Shown here one piece after another: positions 11,817 through 21,190 of a DNA stretch of 64,000 nt. A program made the position numbers and the translations under genes. The stretch lies in the NCBI RefSeq assembly GCF_013423955.1, contig NZ_JACCKX010000001.1:3944473-4008472 (forward strand). Reading direction: 5' to 3'. Below the pieces are notes generated by a model. That model was not told where the DNA came from. It did not search any database and saw only the letters and a list, made by a program, of their open reading frames with translations. Position 1 is the first letter of the stretch. Each line of letters opens with the position of its first letter. Origin of the DNA: Ottowia beijingensis. GTDB taxonomy: Bacteria > Pseudomonadota > Gammaproteobacteria > Burkholderiales > Burkholderiaceae_C.

Positions 11817-12189
11817 GATGCGTCGTCTTCCTTCGAGCGCGAGGCCACCGCCTTGGCGATCAGCGCGTTCATGTCGGCCGCGCGCTCGGTGGTGCGGTCG
11901 AAGATGAAGTGCAGCGTGGGCACAGTGTGGATGTGCAGGCGCTTGAACAGGCCGTTGCGCAGGTGGCCGGCGGCGTGGTTGAGCGCCTCCTCGGTCTCGG
12001 CCGGGTCACCCGTGAGCAGGCTGAAATACACCTTGGCGTGCGCGTAATCGGGCGTCACCTCGACGGCGTTCAGCGTGACCATGCCGACGCGCGGGTCCTT
12101 CAGCTCGCGCGCGATCAATTCCGACAGATCGCGCTGGATCTGGTCGGCGACGCGGTAGCCGCGGTTGGGGTGGAATGCTTCTTGGGCAT
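11813..12189 (-). CDS. rbfA: Ribosome-binding factor A, frameshifted at its N terminus
   Basis: RbfA matures the 30S subunit and 16S rRNA 5' end. The body ([16 protein letters not shown] to SRSKEDDAS) is open, but the start MPKKHST at ATG 12189 and the conserved segment [16 protein letters not shown] lie in different frames. Adding one C at the run 12167-12170 joins them and gives about 125 residues, the normal length. The gene lies between infB and truB as in most proteobacteria. Confidence 0.9.
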
Positions 12190-12196
12190 GAAGAGA

Positions 12197-12300
12197 ATGA
12201 CAAATGCCGGACGCAGAAATTGCGCAGAAGGCGCAAGAGATTCAAAACAAAATTTTGCGTTCTCTGCGGAACCTCTGCGTCCTCTGCGTTCGGCTGTTCT
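12197..12300. repeat. CGCAGA/TCTGCG hairpin repeat between rbfA and infB
   Basis: The stretch has a CGGACGCAGAAATTGCGCAG arm and a facing arm CTCTGCGTCCTCTGCGTTCGG. It closely resembles the repeat at 19146-19262 and partly the outer arms at 2768-3090. It can form a long imperfect hairpin in the operon mRNA. Confidence 0.7.
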
Positions 12301-15125
12301 TACAGCGTCCGCGCAATCTCCTTGATCTCGAAGATCTCCAACTGATCACCTTCCCTGATGTCGTTGTAGTTCTTGAGCTTGATACCACACTCGAAGCCTT
12401 CCTTGACTTCGCGGACGTCGTCCTTCATGCGCTTGACCGATTCGATCTCGCCCGTGTAGATGACCACGTTGTCGCGCAGCAGGCGGAAGTGCGCATCGCG
12501 CCGCACCACGCCACTGGTGACGTAGGAGCCGGCCACGGTACCGATCTTCGAGGCCACGAACACGGTGCGGATCTCGGCCGTGCCGATGACTTCTTCCTTC
12601 TGCTCGGGCGCCAGCATGCCCGACATGGCGGTCTTCAGCTCGTCCACAGCGTCGTAGATGATGCTGTAGTAGCGGATGTCGATGTCGTTGCCCTCGGCCA
12701 GCTTGCGCGCACCGACGTCGGCACGCACGTTGAAGCCGATGACCACCGCGTTGGAGGCGATCGCCAAGTTGATGTCGGACTCGCTGATGCCGCCGACGCC
12801 GGTGTACACCAGCTGCACCTTGACTTCGTCGGTCGACAGCTTGAGCAGCGACTGCGACAGCGCTTCCTGCGAACCCTGCACGTCGGCCTTGATGATGATG
12901 GGCAGGGTCTTGACCTCGCCCGCCGTCATGTCGGCGAACATGTTCTCCAGCTTGGCGGCCTGCTGCTTGGCCAGCTTGGTGTTGCGGAACTTGCCGGCAC
13001 GGTAGGTGGCGATCTCGCGCGCGCGGCGCTCGTCGGCCATCACCATGAAGTCGTCGCCGGCCTGCGGCACATCAGCCAGACCCTGGATCTCGACCGGGAT
13101 CGAAGGACCGGCGGACTTGGCCTGACGGCCGTTCTCGTCCAGCATGGCGCGCACGCGACCGCTGGTCTGGCCGGCCAGCACCACGTCGCCCACTTTCAGC
13201 GTGCCGGACTGCACCAGCACGGTGGCGACCGGGCCGCGGCCCTTGTCCAGACTGGCTTCGATCACGATACCCTTGGCGGCTGCCTCGACCGGCGCCTTCA
13301 GCTCCAGCACTTCGGCCTGCAGCAGCACGTGCTCCAGCAGTTCGTCGATGCCCTGGCCGGTCTTGCTGGACACCGAAACAAACGGCGAATCGCCGCCGAA
13401 TTCCTCGGGCACCACTTCTTCGCCCACCAGCTCGCCCTTGACCTTGTCGGGGTTGGCCTCGGGCTTGTCGGACTTGGTGATCGCCACCACGATCGGCACC
13501 TGCGCCGCCTTGGCGTGCTTGATGGCCTCGCGCGTCTGCGGCATCACGCCGTCGTCCGCAGCCACCACCAGGATGACGATGTCGGTGGCCTGCGCGCCAC
13601 GGGCACGCATGGCGGTGAAGGCCTCGTGGCCCGGCGTGTCGAGGAACGAGACGACGCCGCGCGGCGTTTCGACGTGGTAGGCGCCGATGTGCTGCGTGAT
13701 GCCGCCGGCCTCGCCCACCGCCACCTTGGCGCGGCGGATGTAATCCAGCAGCGAGGTTTTGCCGTGGTCGACGTGGCCCATGACGGTGACCACCGGCGGG
13801 CGCGGCAGCGCCTCGGCGGCGGCGGCCTGCACCTCGTCCTCGGTGAAGGCCTCGGGGTCGTCCAGCGCTGCCACCACGGCCGTGTGGCCCATTTCCTCGA
13901 CCACGATCATGGCCGTGTCCTGGTCCAGCGGCTGGTTGATGGTGACCATCTGGCCCATCTTCATCAGCGCCTTGATGACCTCGGAGGCCTTGACCGCCAT
14001 CTTGTGCGCCAGTTCGGCCACGGTGATGGTTTCGGGCACGTGCACCTCGATCACGCGCTGCTCGACCGGTGCGGCCGGTGCACTGCGTTCGTCGCGATCA
14101 CGATCGCCACGGCGGCCGCGCGGGCCGCTGCGCCAGTTGCCGCGGCCCACGCCACCACTGGTGTCGCCACGGGTCGGGATGCCCTTCTTCTTGGCCGGAT
14201 CGCCGGCCCAGCTGGACGACAGCTTGGCCGACTTGACCTCCTTGTTGGCGGTGGTCGTGGTCTTGGCGGCGGTGCCGGCCGGCTTGGTGAGCGTGCCCTT
14301 GGCACCGGCCTTGGCTTCGTCGGCCTTGCGGTCTTCCGGTTTCTTGGCGACCAGCACCTTGCGCGGCGCGCTCATCATGGCGCGGATGGCCTCGGCTTCG
14401 GCCAGGGCCTTGCGGCGGCTTTCCTCCTGCTCGCGGGCACGGACGGCCTCGTCCTCGGCCTCGGCGCTGGGGGCAGCGGCCACAGGGGCGGGTGCGGGGG
14501 CCGGCGCTGGTTCGGCGGCAGGGGCCGGCGCCGCGGCGGGCTCGGCCAGCGGCGCAGGCGCGGATGCGGCAGGAGCGGCCGCAGGCGCAGGTTCGGCCGC
14601 GGGTGCCGGCGCAGCGGCGGGCGCGTCGGCGGCAGCCGTGCGCTCGGCCGCCTGGCGCTCCTGCTCTTCGCGTTGGCGACGTTTTTCGGCGGCCTCCTCT
14701 TCCTGGCGGCGCATCAGCTCCTGCTGTCGGCGCGCCTCGTCGTCGCGGCGGGCCTGCTCGGCGGCGTCGATCACCGGCGCGGCAGGAGCCGGTGCCGGGG
14801 CCTCGACCGGCTCGGGCGCGGCCACCGGCTCGTCGTCGCGCTTGACGAAGGTGCGCTTCTTGCGCACCTCGACCTGGATGGTGCGGGCCTTGCCCGTGGC
14901 GTCAGCCTGCTTGATCTCGCTGGTGGTTTTCTTGGTCAGCGTGATCTTGCGGCGCGGCGCGGCGTCACCGCCCTGCAGGTAGTTCAGCAGCTTCTGCTTG
15001 TCGGCGTCGGTCAGCGCGTCGGACGCCGATTGCTTGGGCACGCCGGCGGCCTGCAACTGCTCCATCAGGGTGTCAGCAGGGCGTTTGAGTTCGTTCGCGA
15101 ATTCGGCAACGGTGATGTTCGTCAT
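12300..15125 (-). CDS. infB: Translation initiation factor IF-2
   Basis: 941 residues, full length. N-terminal IF2_N ([24 protein letters not shown]), then a long charged Ala/Pro/Glu region, a GSGRG-like Arg/Gly patch, and the G domain with [27 protein letters not shown] and [11 protein letters not shown]. Domains II-IV follow to the end (EIKEIARTL). It loads fMet-tRNA on the 30S subunit. The Ala/Pro/Glu linker is unusually long but typical for Burkholderiales. No frameshift. Confidence 0.97.
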   Translation of the reverse strand: MTNITVAEFANELKRPADTLMEQLQAAGVPKQSASDALTDADKQKLLNYLQGGDAAPRRKITLTKKTTSEIKQADATGKARTIQVEVRKKRTFVKRDDEPVAAPEPVEAPAPAPAAPVIDAAEQARRDDEARRQQELMRRQEEEAAEKRRQREEQERQAAERTAAADAPAAAPAPAAEPAPAAAPAASAPAPLAEPAAAPAPAAEPAPAPAPAPVAAAPSAEAEDEAVRAREQEESRRKALAEAEAIRAMMSAPRKVLVAKKPEDRKADEAKAGAKGTLTKPAGTAAKTTTTANKEVKSAKLSSSWAGDPAKKKGIPTRGDTSGGVGRGNWRSGPRGRRGDRDRDERSAPAAPVEQRVIEVHVPETITVAELAHKMAVKASEVIKALMKMGQMVTINQPLDQDTAMIVVEEMGHTAVVAALDDPEAFTEDEVQAAAAEALPRPPVVTVMGHVDHGKTSLLDYIRRAKVAVGEAGGITQHIGAYHVETPRGVVSFLDTPGHEAFTAMRARGAQATDIVILVVAADDGVMPQTREAIKHAKAAQVPIVVAITKSDKPEANPDKVKGELVGEEVVPEEFGGDSPFVSVSSKTGQGIDELLEHVLLQAEVLELKAPVEAAAKGIVIEASLDKGRGPVATVLVQSGTLKVGDVVLAGQTSGRVRAMLDENGRQAKSAGPSIPVEIQGLADVPQAGDDFMVMADERRAREIATYRAGKFRNTKLAKQQAAKLENMFADMTAGEVKTLPIIIKADVQGSQEALSQSLLKLSTDEVKVQLVYTGVGGISESDINLAIASNAVVIGFNVRADVGARKLAEGNDIDIRYYSIIYDAVDELKTAMSGMLAPEQKEEVIGTAEIRTVFVASKIGTVAGSYVTSGVVRRDAHFRLLRDNVVIYTGEIESVKRMKDDVREVKEGFECGIKLKNYNDIREGDQLEIFEIKEIARTL

Positions 15126-15148
15126 ATTCGGTGCTTGTCTCCATACCC

Positions 15149-16650
15149 TTACTCTTGATCGGCGAACCAGTGCTCGCGCGCCTTCATGATCAGGGCGCGG
15201 GCGTCCTCCTCGGACTGCCCGGTGATGTCGGTCAATTCGTCAATGGCCAGGTCGGCCAGGTCGTCGCGCGTCTGCACGCCGGCCTCGGCCAGCTTGGCGA
15301 TCAGCTCGTGCGTCAGCCCTTCCAGGTCGCGCAGGTCCTGCGACACCGACTGCACGCTTTCCTCGCGCGCAATCTCCAGCGTCAGCAGCGCATCCTGGCG
15401 CGGGCGCGCAACTCGTTCACGGTGTCTTCGTCGAAGGCGTCGATGTCCAGCATCTCCTGGATCGGCACGTAGGCGACCTCTTCCAGGTTGGTGAAGCCTT
15501 CCTCGATCAGGATATCGGCGATTTCCTGGTCCACGTCCAGCTTTTCCATGAACAGCTGGCGCGTGGCGCCGGTTTCCTCGGCCTCCTTCTGGGCCGATTC
15601 ATTGGCGTCCATGATGTTGATCTTCCAGCCCGTCAGCTCGGACGCCAGGCGCACGTTCTGGCCACCGCGGCCAATGGCGATGGCCAGGTTCTCCTCGTCC
15701 ACCACCACGTCCATGGCGTGCTTCTCTTCATCCACCACGATGGACGACACGTTGGCCGGCGCCAGCGCGCCGATCACGAACTGCGCCGGGTCCTCGGACC
15801 ACAGCACGATGTCGACGCGCTCACCGGCCAGTTCGTTGGTGACGGCGTTCACGCGCGTGCCGCGCACGCCGACGCAGGTGCCGATGGGGTCGACGCGCTT
15901 GTCATGGCTCAGCACGGCGATCTTGGCGCGGCTGCCGGGGTCGCGCGCGCAGCTCTTGATCTCCAGCAGGCCCTGCTCGATCTCGGGCACTTCCTGGCGG
16001 AACAACTCGATCATGAACTCGGGCGCCGAGCGCGACAGCAGGATCGGCGCGCCGCGCAGGGTCAGGTCGACCTCCATGATCATGGCGCGCACGCGGTCGC
16101 CGTTGCGCAGGTTTTCCTTCGGAATCATCTCGCTGCGGCGCAGGCGGCCCTCGACCCGGCCGGACTCGACCAGGATGTCGCCCTTGTCCATTCGCTTGAC
16201 GGTGCCGGTGAAGATCTTCTCGCCACGGCTCATGAAGTCGTTCAGCAGCATTTCGCGCTCGGCGTCGCGGATCTTCTGCAGGATCACCTGCTTGGCAGCC
16301 ATGGCGCCGATGCGGCCGATGGGCACGGAGTCGACCGGCTCCTCGATGTACTCGTCGACCTCGATGTCCGGGATCTGCTCCTTGGCCTCGAACAGCAGGA
16401 TTTCCTGGTCGGGCAGCTGCAGGCCCGCCTCGTCGGGCACCACGTGCCAGCGGCGGAAGGTCTCGTACTCGCCGCTGTCGCGATCGATCGCCACGCGCAG
16501 GTCGACCTCGCCCTCGTACAGCTTCTTGGCAGCCTGCGCCAGCGCCGCCTCGACGGCGCCGAACACCACGTCGCGCTCGACGTTCTTCTCGCGGGAAATC
16601 GCTTCGACCAGCATCAACAGTTCGCGATTCATGATTTCTACCTGTTCCAA
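15149..16650 (-). CDS. nusA: Transcription termination/antitermination factor NusA, one frameshift
   Basis: About 500 residues after repair. Order: NusA N-terminal domain ([21 protein letters not shown]), S1 domain ([20 protein letters not shown]), KH domains ([35 protein letters not shown]) and two acidic repeats, the second ([25 protein letters not shown]) in another frame. The shift lies near 15393 after NELRARAR; one extra C restores [21 protein letters not shown]. NusA is essential, so a sequence error is likelier than a mutation. Confidence 0.95.
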
Positions 16651-16694
16651 ATGCTCTTAAAACGAAAGCGCCTGCCGCGCCTTCCATCTGTTAG

Positions 16695-17276
16695 TCAATC
16701 TTCTTTCGCCCCAGATGGGGCCGACTTGCGGCCTTTGAAGTCCACCACCGGCGCCAGTCGCGTCGACTGCAGCTCATCCAGCGAGAACGTCAGGGCCTGC
16801 TCGGGTGCGGGCGGGCGCTTGGCGCTCACGCGCTGGCCCGGCTTGGCGGGGGCGGGCTCGTCGCGCCAGACGATCTGCCACTGCTCGCCCTCGGCCTTGT
16901 GCAAAGTGCCGCGGAATTTCTTGCGGTTGGCATGCACCTGGCCCGCCGCCGCCTGGCCGATGGGGGCCTTCAGCGCCACATCCACCAGCTCGCCCTCGAA
17001 GCGCTCGAAATCCAGCGCATGCCGCAGCGGACGATCAATGCCGGGCGACGAGACTTCGAGGCGCGCGTAATCGACGCCCTCCACCTCCAGCACGTATTGC
17101 AGCTGACGCGTGACGCGCTCGCAGTCCTCGACCGTGATCAGGCGATCGGCCAGATCGCCGGGTGACCAGGGAAAATCGATGGTGACGCGCAGCAATCCAC
17201 CGGCGGAACGTTCAAGTTCCACCAACTCGAAGCCGAGGCCTCGCACGGTGTCTTCTGTCGTCTGCTGCAGCGTCAC
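16695..17276 (-). CDS. rimP: Ribosome maturation factor RimP
   Basis: 193 residues. Needed for 30S maturation. Conserved segments: GLGFELVELERSAGGLLRVTIDFP, ITVEDCERVTRQL, LEVEGVDYARLEVSSPGIDRPLRHALDFERF. I chose the GTG at 17276 since the family begins right there (VTLQQTTEDTVRGLG); AGGA precedes it. It is the first gene of the rimP-nusA-infB-rbfA-truB operon. Confidence 0.93.
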   Translation of the reverse strand: MTLQQTTEDTVRGLGFELVELERSAGGLLRVTIDFPWSPGDLADRLITVEDCERVTRQLQYVLEVEGVDYARLEVSSPGIDRPLRHALDFERFEGELVDVALKAPIGQAAAGQVHANRKKFRGTLHKAEGEQWQIVWRDEPAPAKPGQRVSAKRPPAPEQALTFSLDELQSTRLAPVVDFKGRKSAPSGAKED

Positions 17277-17317
17277 GTTATCCTGATGGCTCGCGGCCCA
17301 CCTGAAAATCGATGGGC

Positions 17318-17349
17318 AAAAAAATGGGCGGGTTGGAAGCCGCCCATTT
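17318..17349 (-). terminator. Terminator-like hairpin in the rimP leader
   Basis: On the minus strand: stem AAATGGGCGG / CCGCCCATTT around CTTCCAAC, followed by seven T. It lies about 15 bases after the predicted transcription start and 40 bases before the rimP start, so it could act as an attenuator. Confidence 0.8.
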
Positions 17350-17370
17350 GGTCGTCGTCTAATCCATGGA

Positions 17371-17400
17371 ATTATAGTACGAAAAGCGCCGTGCTGACAA
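17371..17400 (-). promoter_or_regulatory. Sigma-70 promoter of the rimP operon
   Basis: Minus strand: TTGTCA (17400-17395), 18-base spacer, perfect TATAAT (17376-17371). Predicted start near 17364. Confidence 0.8.
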
Positions 17401-17469
17401 GGACCTACGTGCGCCAAGGCGCCTGAGGCGCCTGGCGGCCGGGCAGAATCGATTTCCAAGCCGTTTTGG

Positions 17470-17515
17470 GCTCCAGCGCCCGTGTGCATTGCGCCATCAG
17501 CCACATAAACGATAG
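17470..17515. repeat. Dispersed palindrome, reverse copy
   Basis: TTGGGCTCCAGCGCCCGTGT, then GCATTGCGCCATC and ATAAACGATAGTTG: the reverse of the GATAGCT...GCGCTGGAG pattern. It lies between the promoter of the rimP operon and the end of the ABC transporter gene. Confidence 0.6.
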
Positions 17516-17520
17516 TTGAA

Positions 17521-19125
17521 TCAAGCCGCGGCCAGCAGCTTCTGCGTGTACGGGTGCTGCGCAGCCGTCAGCACCTGACCGGCAGGACCGGCTTCGACCA
17601 CGGCGCCGTCCTTCAGCACGATGACCTCGTGCGCCATGGCGCGCACCACATCCACGTCGTGCGTGATGAGCAGGTAGCTCAAGCCCCGCTCCCGCTGGAA
17701 CTTCTGCAGCAGCGCCAGCACCTGCTTCTGGATCGTCACGTCGAGCGCGCTGGTGGGTTCGTCCAGCACCAGCAGCTGCGGCTCGACGATGAGCGCCCGC
17801 GCCAAGGCGATGCGCTGGCGCTGCCCGCCGGAGAACTCATGCGGATAGCGCGCCAGCAGGTGGGGAACTGCGCCTCGGTCAGCCCCACCTCGGCCAGCGC
17901 CGAGCGCACGCGGGCAGCGCGCTCGGGCGCCGCCACCTCGGGCGCGTGCACCAGCAGGCCCTCCCCACGATCTCCTCCACGGTCAGGCGCGGCGACAGCG
18001 ACGAGAACGGGTCCTGGAACACCACCTGCGCCACGCGGCGCAGCGGCTTGTCGGCCGCGGCCTTCAGCTGCCAGCGCTGGCCCGACACCAGCACGTCGCC
18101 CGTGACCTGCGTGCGCGCCAGCAGGCCCAGCGCGGCCTGCGCCAGCGTGGACTTGCCCGAACCCGATTCGCCGATCACGCCCAGCGTGCGGCCGGGTGCG
18201 ATGGCGAAATCGGCGCCGTGCAGCGCCACGAACTCGCCCTTTTGAACCAGCCGCGGATGCCGGGCAACGGCGTGGGGTAGACCACGCGCAGCCCCTGCGC
18301 CGCCAGCGCGGGCGTGGCGCCGGGCGCGTGCGGGCTTTCATCCACATCGCGCTCGGGCTTGCTGGCCATGAGCTTCTGCGTGTAGGGGTGCCGCGGTGCG
18401 TGGAAGATGTCGGCCGTGGCGCCCAGCTCCACCAACTGGCCGTGCTGCATCACCGCCACGCGGTCGGCAAAGCGGCGCACCAGGTTCAGGTCGTGCGTGA
18501 TCAGCAGCACGGCCATGCCGTTGTCGCGTTGCAAGTCACCCAGCAGATCGAGAATCTGGCCGCGCAGGCTGACGTCGAGCGCGGTGGTCGGTTCGTCGGC
18601 CAGCAGCAGCTTGGGTTGGCAGGCCAGCGCCATGGCGATCATGGCGCGCTGGCGCTGACCGCCGCTCAACTGGTGCGGGTAGGCGCCGGCGCGGCGTTCG
18701 GGCTCGGGGATGCCCGTCTTTGCTAACAGTTCGATAGCTGCCTGCGCAGATTGGGCGGACGTCACCGCCCTTTTCAACCGAATGACCTCGGCAATCTGCT
18801 CGCCCACCGTCATCAGCGGGTTCAGGGCCGTCATCGGCTCCTGAAAAATCATGGCGATGTCGTCGCCACGCAGGCCGCGCAGCTCGCGCTCCGGCAGCGC
18901 CAGCAGGTCGCGTGTCTGCCGCCCGTCGTTGAACAGCGCCTGCCCGCTGATGCGCGCGCCGTGAAGCAGGCGCAGCAGCGCCAGCGCCGTCACCGTCTTG
19001 CCCGAGCCGGATTCGCCCACCAGCGCCAGCTTTTCGCCCGGCGCGATGGACAGCGAAACGCCCTCCACCACCGTCTTGGGGCCGAAGGCGACGTGCAGTT
19101 CTTGGACTTGAAGCAGATTCGACAT
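17521..19125 (-). CDS. yejF: Double-ATPase ABC transporter protein (YejF/Dpp type), three frameshifts
   Basis: Two fused ATPase domains in about 535 residues. First: GESGSGKTVTALALL (Walker A), QLSGGQRQRAMIAMAL (signature), LLLADEPTTALD (Walker B). Second: GESGSGKSTLAQAALG, FSGGQRQRIALARAL, LLVLDEPTSALD. Frame changes at about 18241 (AAAA), 17960 (GGGG) and 17865 (CCCC) are each repaired by one added base in the run. It should energise uptake of oligopeptides or peptide-like compounds with the permease next door. The linker AVTSAQSAQAAIELLAK carries a partial copy of the dispersed palindrome. Confidence 0.88.
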
Positions 19126-19145
19126 CGGGTTCTAGCGCGGCTTGA

Positions 19146-19262
19146 ACAGCCGGACGCAGAGGACGCAGAGATTTCGCAGAAGACGCAAAAACTCCAAAGT
19201 GATCTTCGCCTTGCTTCTGCGCCCTCTGCGTGACTTCTGCGCCCTCTGCGTATGGCTGTTGG
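19146..19262. repeat. CGCAGAGGACGCAGAG hairpin repeat between yejF and yejE
   Basis: AACAGCCGGACGCAGAGGAC on the left faces CTCTGCGTATGGCTGTT on the right, with further GCAGAAGACGCA and CTTCTGCGCCCTCTGCG arms inside. It matches the repeat at 12197-12300, including the GGCTGTT end. It occupies the whole intergenic space. Confidence 0.75.
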
Positions 19263-19282
19263 GTTACTCGGTAGGACGGCGC

Positions 19283-20380
19283 TCATGCATCGGCCTTTCG
19301 CGGGTCCAGCGCATCGCGCAGCGCATCGCCCATGAAGGTCAGCAGCAGCAGCGTCAAGACCAGCACGCCGAAGGTGGACAGCGAAATCCACCATGCATCG
19401 ATGTTGTTCTTGCCCTGGCTGAGCAGTTCGCCCAGGCTGGGCGTGCCCGGCGGCACGCCCAGGCCCAGGAAGTCGAGCGAGGTCAGCGCCAGCACGGCCG
19501 CGCTCATGCGGAACGGCAGGAAGGTGACCACCGGCGTCATGCTGTTGGGCAGGATGTGGCGAAAAATGATCTGCCGGTTGGGCACGCCCAGCGCGCGCGC
19601 GGCCTTGACGTAATCAAGCTGGCGGTTGCGCAGGAACTCGGCGCGCACGTAGTCCGACAGCCCCATCCACCCGAACAGGCTGAGCAGCACCAGCAGCAGC
19701 CCGATGCTCGGCGCCAGGATGGCGCTGAAGATGATGAGCAGGTACAGCTCGGGCATCGAGCCCCACACCTCGATGAAGCGCTGGAAGGCCAGGTCCGTCT
19801 TGCCGCCGAAGAAGCCCTGCACCGCCCCCGCCGCCACGCCCAGGAGCACGCCCACCGTGGTCAGCGCCAGCGCGAACAGCACGCTGACGCGAAAGCCGTA
19901 GATCAGCTGCGCCAGCAGGTCCCGCCCGCGGTCGTCGGTGCCCAGCCAGTTGTCGCGGCTGGGCGCGCTGGGGTTGGGCTGCCTGGCGAAGTAGTTGATG
20001 GTCTTGCTGCCATAGGGGTTGGGCGGATAAACAGCCCAGTTGCCGTCCTTTGAGAACCGATCGCGGATGAAGGGGTCGAGATAGTCGGTTTCCGTCTCGA
20101 AATCGCCGCCGAAGGTTTTCTCGGCATATGTCTTGACGAGCGGAAAGTAGAACTGTCCCTCGTAGCGCACGACCAGCGGCTTGTCGTTGGAAAGGACCTC
20201 GGCCAGCAGGCTCAGCGCCACCAAGGTGCAGAAGATGACCAGACTCCAGAAGCCCAGCCGGTTGCGCTTGAAGCGCTGCCACGCACGGCGGCTCGGCGAT
20301 GTGGACGACGGCAGCGGTGGCAGGGGCTGGGGCGCACCCGCGGGCGGACTGGGCGGCTCGGTTACCGCAAGTTCAGCCAT
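19283..20380 (-). CDS. yejE: Peptide ABC transporter permease (YejE type)
   Basis: 365 residues. One membrane helix near the N terminus (LGFWSLVIFCTLVALSLLAEVL), a large periplasmic loop (VRYEGQFYFP to NWLGTDDRGRD), then five helices with the EAA loop RALGVPNRQIIFRHILPN. The long loop and NWLGTDDRGRDLLAQLIYGFR are typical of YejE. A full Yej system also needs YejA (binding protein) and YejB (permease), which are absent upstream; a toxin-antitoxin pair stands there instead. ATG 20380 overlaps the PIN gene stop. Confidence 0.92.
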   Translation of the reverse strand: MAELAVTEPPSPPAGAPQPLPPLPSSTSPSRRAWQRFKRNRLGFWSLVIFCTLVALSLLAEVLSNDKPLVVRYEGQFYFPLVKTYAEKTFGGDFETETDYLDPFIRDRFSKDGNWAVYPPNPYGSKTINYFARQPNPSAPSRDNWLGTDDRGRDLLAQLIYGFRVSVLFALALTTVGVLLGVAAGAVQGFFGGKTDLAFQRFIEVWGSMPELYLLIIFSAILAPSIGLLLVLLSLFGWMGLSDYVRAEFLRNRQLDYVKAARALGVPNRQIIFRHILPNSMTPVVTFLPFRMSAAVLALTSLDFLGLGVPPGTPSLGELLSQGKNNIDAWWISLSTFGVLVLTLLLLTFMGDALRDALDPRKADA

Positions 20381-20801
20381 GGGCGCTCTCCAACAGCAGG
20401 TTCTGGAACGGCTGCTGGCTCTTGAACCGGTAGGCGCCGAAGTCGCGCGCATCGGTCGTCAGAATGCGGCCATGGCCCAGTTCTTCTGCCAGCAGCACCA
20501 GCGAGGCATCGGCCAGATCCATCGGCAGGCTGGCATAGCGCGCCATCAACTGCACCATACGCTCTGTGTGCGCCAGTGGCCAACTCCACACGGCGATGGC
20601 GCCGTCGGCCACCTCGCGCAACAGCGCCTGCGCGGCGTCGGTGCCAATCCAGCGGGTGAGCAGATGCGTGGCTTCGGTCAGCACCGGCCAGGTGGTGATC
20701 CAGCCTTCGGCCTGCGTATCCAGCGCGCTCACGGCGCGGCTGTGCCAAGCGTCGCGCCGGTCGATCAGCGCATAGAAGAAACCGGCATCGGCAATGATCA
20801 C
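20373..20801 (-). CDS. PIN-domain RNase toxin (VapC-like)
   Basis: 142 residues. The PIN acidic residues are visible: MIIADAGFFYALID, the Glu of LTEATHLL, SLPMDLADASLVLLAEE and ILTTDARDFGAYR. Such proteins cleave RNA and are blocked by the partner encoded just upstream. The start overlaps the antitoxin stop by four bases, and its end overlaps the yejE start by eight bases, so it is co-transcribed with the transporter. Confidence 0.88.
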   Translation of the reverse strand: MIIADAGFFYALIDRRDAWHSRAVSALDTQAEGWITTWPVLTEATHLLTRWIGTDAAQALLREVADGAIAVWSWPLAHTERMVQLMARYASLPMDLADASLVLLAEELGHGRILTTDARDFGAYRFKSQQPFQNLLLESAHG

Positions 20802-21121
20802 GCGCCGCCCGCCGGTTGGCTGCGCTTGAAGGCTGCCTCGGGTTCGTGCACGGCGTGGGGCGCATCAATTGGCACGCCATGCTTGGCCGACCAGCCCTCG
20901 GCCAGCCGCGCTTTGTAGGTGCCGGCCACGTCGCTGCGGCCGCTGTCGCCCTGGCCGATGAAGGCCGACAGATGCCTGAGCCCGCCGCGCCGGGCGCGCA
21001 CCATGTCGTAGTAGTGCTGCACGCTGGTGCGCAGCACTTCGCTCACGCCCATGCCCGTCACTTCGGCCAGATATGTGACCTGCTGCTCGGCCTCGGCGTC
21101 GAATCGGGCGTTGACTCGCAT
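20798..21121 (-). CDS. Ribbon-helix-helix antitoxin partner of the PIN toxin
   Basis: 107 residues. The N terminus MRVNARFDAEAEQQVTYLAEVTGMGVSEVLRTSVQHYYD is a CopG/RHH DNA-binding fold; the rest is extended and should wrap the toxin. It comes first in the operon, as for vapB. It likely represses its own promoter near 21130-21160, where CATTGTATGACAAGG lies just upstream. Confidence 0.82.
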   Translation of the reverse strand: MRVNARFDAEAEQQVTYLAEVTGMGVSEVLRTSVQHYYDMVRARRGGLRHLSAFIGQGDSGRSDVAGTYKARLAEGWSAKHGVPIDAPHAVHEPEAAFKRSQPAGGA

Positions 21122-21190
21122 GGCATCGTCTCCTTGTCATGCATTGTATGACAAGGCGTTGGCCAGCGTCAACGCGCATCGGCGCGGAAA

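Noticed and set aside
12204..15158. Open frame of 984 codons on the plus strand opposite infB
   Set aside because: Histidine- and leucine-rich antisense frame of a high-GC gene; infB is complete on the other strand and no family match is visible.
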